A stretch of 7,588 bases of DNA, from contig JAOZVT010000670.1 of assembly GCA_025869455.1 (NCBI GenBank), forward strand, positions 1 to 7,588, in the 5' to 3' direction. The translations under genes and the position numbers were made by a program. Positions 5,828 to 7,588 of the stretch are shown piece after piece. Positions within the stretch are counted from its first letter, which is position 1. The number at the start of each line of letters is the position of its first letter. Source of the DNA: Prosthecobacter sp. (GTDB lineage Bacteria > Verrucomicrobiota > Verrucomicrobiia > Verrucomicrobiales > Verrucomicrobiaceae). A model generated the notes under the pieces. It was given only the letters and a program-made list of their open reading frames with translations. It was not told the DNA's origin and did no database searches.

Positions 5828-7588
5828 TTAGCAGTGAGCACCTTCCAGAGCTGGACCTTCATTGAGCTGAAGACAGGCCATGGAGCTGGCTTTGATCTGA
5901 AAGGGCACGCCACCTTCGATCAATCGGGAGTCTGGCTCCACAAAACCGGGCACCATGCTGGTATCAAAGATAACACTCCAAACTGTCTCTGCACTGCCAG
6001 GTAACACGAAGGATTGAGGAAGATCACCTCGGTTGTAGAGCATCAACAAACAAGGTTGCCCATCCAAAAGAGCCCCAAAGAAGGAGCGTTTGGGATCGTG
6101 CCATTCTTCATGGCAAAGCATGCTAGCATCTCCCTCCAGCCAGGACACATCTGCCAAGCCGGTGGTAGGATTGATCTGGCCATCAAAAAACTGGGTGCGA
6201 CGCAGGCTTACGAGGCTTTTTCGCAAAGCGATGATGCGTGTCGTAAAGTCCAGCATTTCTTCATCACAAACACTCCAGTCAATCCAGCTCAGGTCGTTGT
6301 CTTGACAATACGCATTGTTATTCCCTTTCTGCGAACGACCGCGCTCATCACCAGCATTAATGAAAGGAACGCCGACAGAAGTCAAGAGGGTGGCTAACAA
6401 ACTGCGTCGCAAACGCGCCCGCAGCCTATTGACGCGAAGATCATTGGTGGGACCTTCGACACCGCAACTCACGCTATGGTTGGAGTTATCTCCATCGCGA
6501 TTGTCTTCACCATTGGCTTCATTGTGTTTGCTGGCATAACTGACGAGATCCATCAGCGTAAAGCCATCATGACTGGTGAGAAAATTGACGCTGCTGAGAG
6601 CGGGTCTTTGATTCCAACCATAAGCGTCTTGGCTACCACAAATGCGCTTGGCAAACTCCGCCGTGGAACCTTCATCACCTGCCCAAAACTTGCGAACGGA
6701 ATCGCGATACTTGCCATTGAGTTCACGCCAGGGTTCAGGGAAGCCTCCCACTTGGTAACTATCCATCAAGAAGATGTCCCAGGGCTCAGCGATCAGTTTC
6801 ACCTGAGATAAAATGGGGTCCTGAGCCACGGCGGCCAAGAACTGGCAGTTGGCATCAAAGTTGTCGTGATGATCACGTGCTACGGTCACCGCCAAATCAA
6901 AACGGAAACCATCCACGTGCATTTCAGTGACCCAGTAGCGCAGGCTATCCAGAATGAGGCGCAGGGCTGGAGGACTGGAAGAATCCACCGCATTTCCACA
7001 GCCCGTGATGTTGATGTAATTGGCACCGTGTTCGTCAAAGGTATGGCGATAGTAGAGTCGGTCATCCAAGCCACGAAACATGAGGCTCGGCCCCCGCTCA
7101 TCGCCCTCAGCGGTGTGGTTATAAACGACGTCTAGAATGATTTCCAAGCCCGCTTTGTGCAAGGCTTTCACCATCTCTTTAAACTCTCGGACTTGGCCCT
7201 CGGGATCGCTTGCCGCAGCGTATTCATTATGCAGGGCAAAGAAGCCAATGGTGTTGTAACCCCAATAGTTAGTCAGGCCTTTATCCAACAAAAATTGATC
7301 ATCCAGATGCTGATGAACTGGCAATAATTGCAAACTGGTGACTCCCAAACTCTTCAAATAAGAGGTCACGGAAGGATGACCGAGGCCAGCATAGGTGCCG
7401 CGAATTTTTTTAGGCACATCAGGATGCTTTTGTGTGAATCCCTTCACGTGCAACTCATAGATGATCGTGTCCTGCCACGGGAGATTGAGGGGAGCATCTC
7501 CTTCCCAATCAAAGCTGCCATCCACCACGGCGGATTTCAGAGCCTCAGCTCCATTGTCAATGGCCCCAGGGGCAGAGTCTGGCCCACC
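5828..7588 (-). CDS. glgX: Glycogen debranching enzyme GlgX (GH13), 5' end outside window
   Basis: GlgX hydrolyses alpha-1,6 branches of glycogen left after phosphorylase action, releasing short maltooligosaccharides in the cytoplasm. The frame is open to the window edge and gives 586 residues. A GTG at 7528 could be mistaken for the start, but the preceding 20 in-frame codons continue the family alignment (…AEALKSAVVDGSFDWEGD), so the N-terminal CBM48-type domain lies outside. All four GH13 regions are intact: DVVYNH (Asp codon 7132-7130), GFRFDLA with the nucleophile Asp at 6898-6896, LIAEPWD with the acid/base Glu at 6787-6785, and FLTSHDGFTL with the stabilising Asp at 6568-6566. GlgX/TreX signatures IYELHVKGFT, KHNEANGE, AGDERGRSQ and NNNAYCQDND also occur. 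A beta-rich C-terminal domain of about 110 residues closes the protein. It ends 68 bp before MoxR on the same strand with no visible terminator. No other glycogen gene is in the window. Isoamylase or TreX is the nearest alternative name. Confidence 0.95.
   Translation of the reverse strand, partial: GGPDSAPGAIDNGAEALKSAVVDGSFDWEGDAPLNLPWQDTIIYELHVKGFTQKHPDVPKKIRGTYAGLGHPSVTSYLKSLGVTSLQLLPVHQHLDDQFLLDKGLTNYWGYNTIGFFALHNEYAAASDPEGQVREFKEMVKALHKAGLEIILDVVYNHTAEGDERGPSLMFRGLDDRLYYRHTFDEHGANYINITGCGNAVDSSSPPALRLILDSLRYWVTEMHVDGFRFDLAVTVARDHHDNFDANCQFLAAVAQDPILSQVKLIAEPWDIFLMDSYQVGGFPEPWRELNGKYRDSVRKFWAGDEGSTAEFAKRICGSQDAYGWNQRPALSSVNFLTSHDGFTLMDLVSYASKHNEANGEDNRDGDNSNHSVSCGVEGPTNDLRVNRLRARLRRSLLATLLTSVGVPFINAGDERGRSQKGNNNAYCQDNDLSWIDWSVCDEEMLDFTTRIIALRKSLVSLRRTQFFDGQINPTTGLADVSWLEGDASMLCHEEWHDPKRSFFGALLDGQPCLLMLYNRGDLPQSFVLPGSAETVWSVIFDTSMVPGFVEPDSRLIEGGVPFQIKASSMACLQLNEGPALEGAHC

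Noticed and set aside
5814..5842. Promoter for MoxR using TAAAAT as -10
   Set aside because: The position 17 bases upstream reads GGTGCT, a poor -35, so no sigma-70-type promoter can be supported.
7526..7528. GTG as start codon of glgX
   Set aside because: The frame continues upstream to the window edge with family-like sequence, so this is an internal valine codon.

Overview
The window carries five genes, all read from the minus strand, so transcription runs from high to low coordinates. In that order they are: a glycogen debranching enzyme (glgX, 5' end outside the window), a MoxR-type AAA+ ATPase, a DUF58 protein with a von Willebrand factor A (VWA)-like fold, a membrane-anchored BatA-like VWA protein, and a large membrane protein that resembles the DUF4175 family and runs off the low-coordinate edge. 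No RNA gene, CRISPR array, insertion sequence or integrase is visible. Long plus-strand open frames lie antisense to these genes and are shadows.

The organism is probably a verrucomicrobial or related planctomycete/PVC bacterium. This is inferred from three things: the gene order MoxR - DUF58 - BatA/VWA with a glutamine-amidotransferase-like middle region - DUF4175-like; start sites without clear Shine-Dalgarno sequences; and intergenic repeats of a kind I associate with those genomes (a tandem GAATGACGAAT element and a GGACGCG/CGCGTCC hairpin). No database search was possible, so the taxonomy is tentative.

Layout: 7588-5828 glgX; 68-bp spacer; 5759-4746 MoxR; 85-bp spacer; 4660-3761 DUF58; 122-bp spacer with repeats and a hairpin; 3638-1545 BatA-like; 118-bp spacer with a 10-bp inverted repeat; 1426-1 DUF4175-like. 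No convincing promoter or intrinsic terminator was found between any of them, so the last four genes very probably form one transcription unit, and glgX may read through into it.

In other bacteria, MoxR ATPases act as chaperone-like machines on VWA partners. Here one MoxR is paired with two VWA-type proteins that keep their metal-binding motifs: the soluble DUF58 protein, and the BatA-like protein held in the membrane by two N-terminal segments and one C-terminal segment. A membrane protein with a large beta-rich region completes the set. The likely role is assembly, quality control or stress response at the cell envelope, but the substrate is not visible. The window is mostly recognisable chromosomal backbone. 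The least explained parts are the intercistronic spacers and the poorly characterised MoxR/VWA/DUF4175 system itself.
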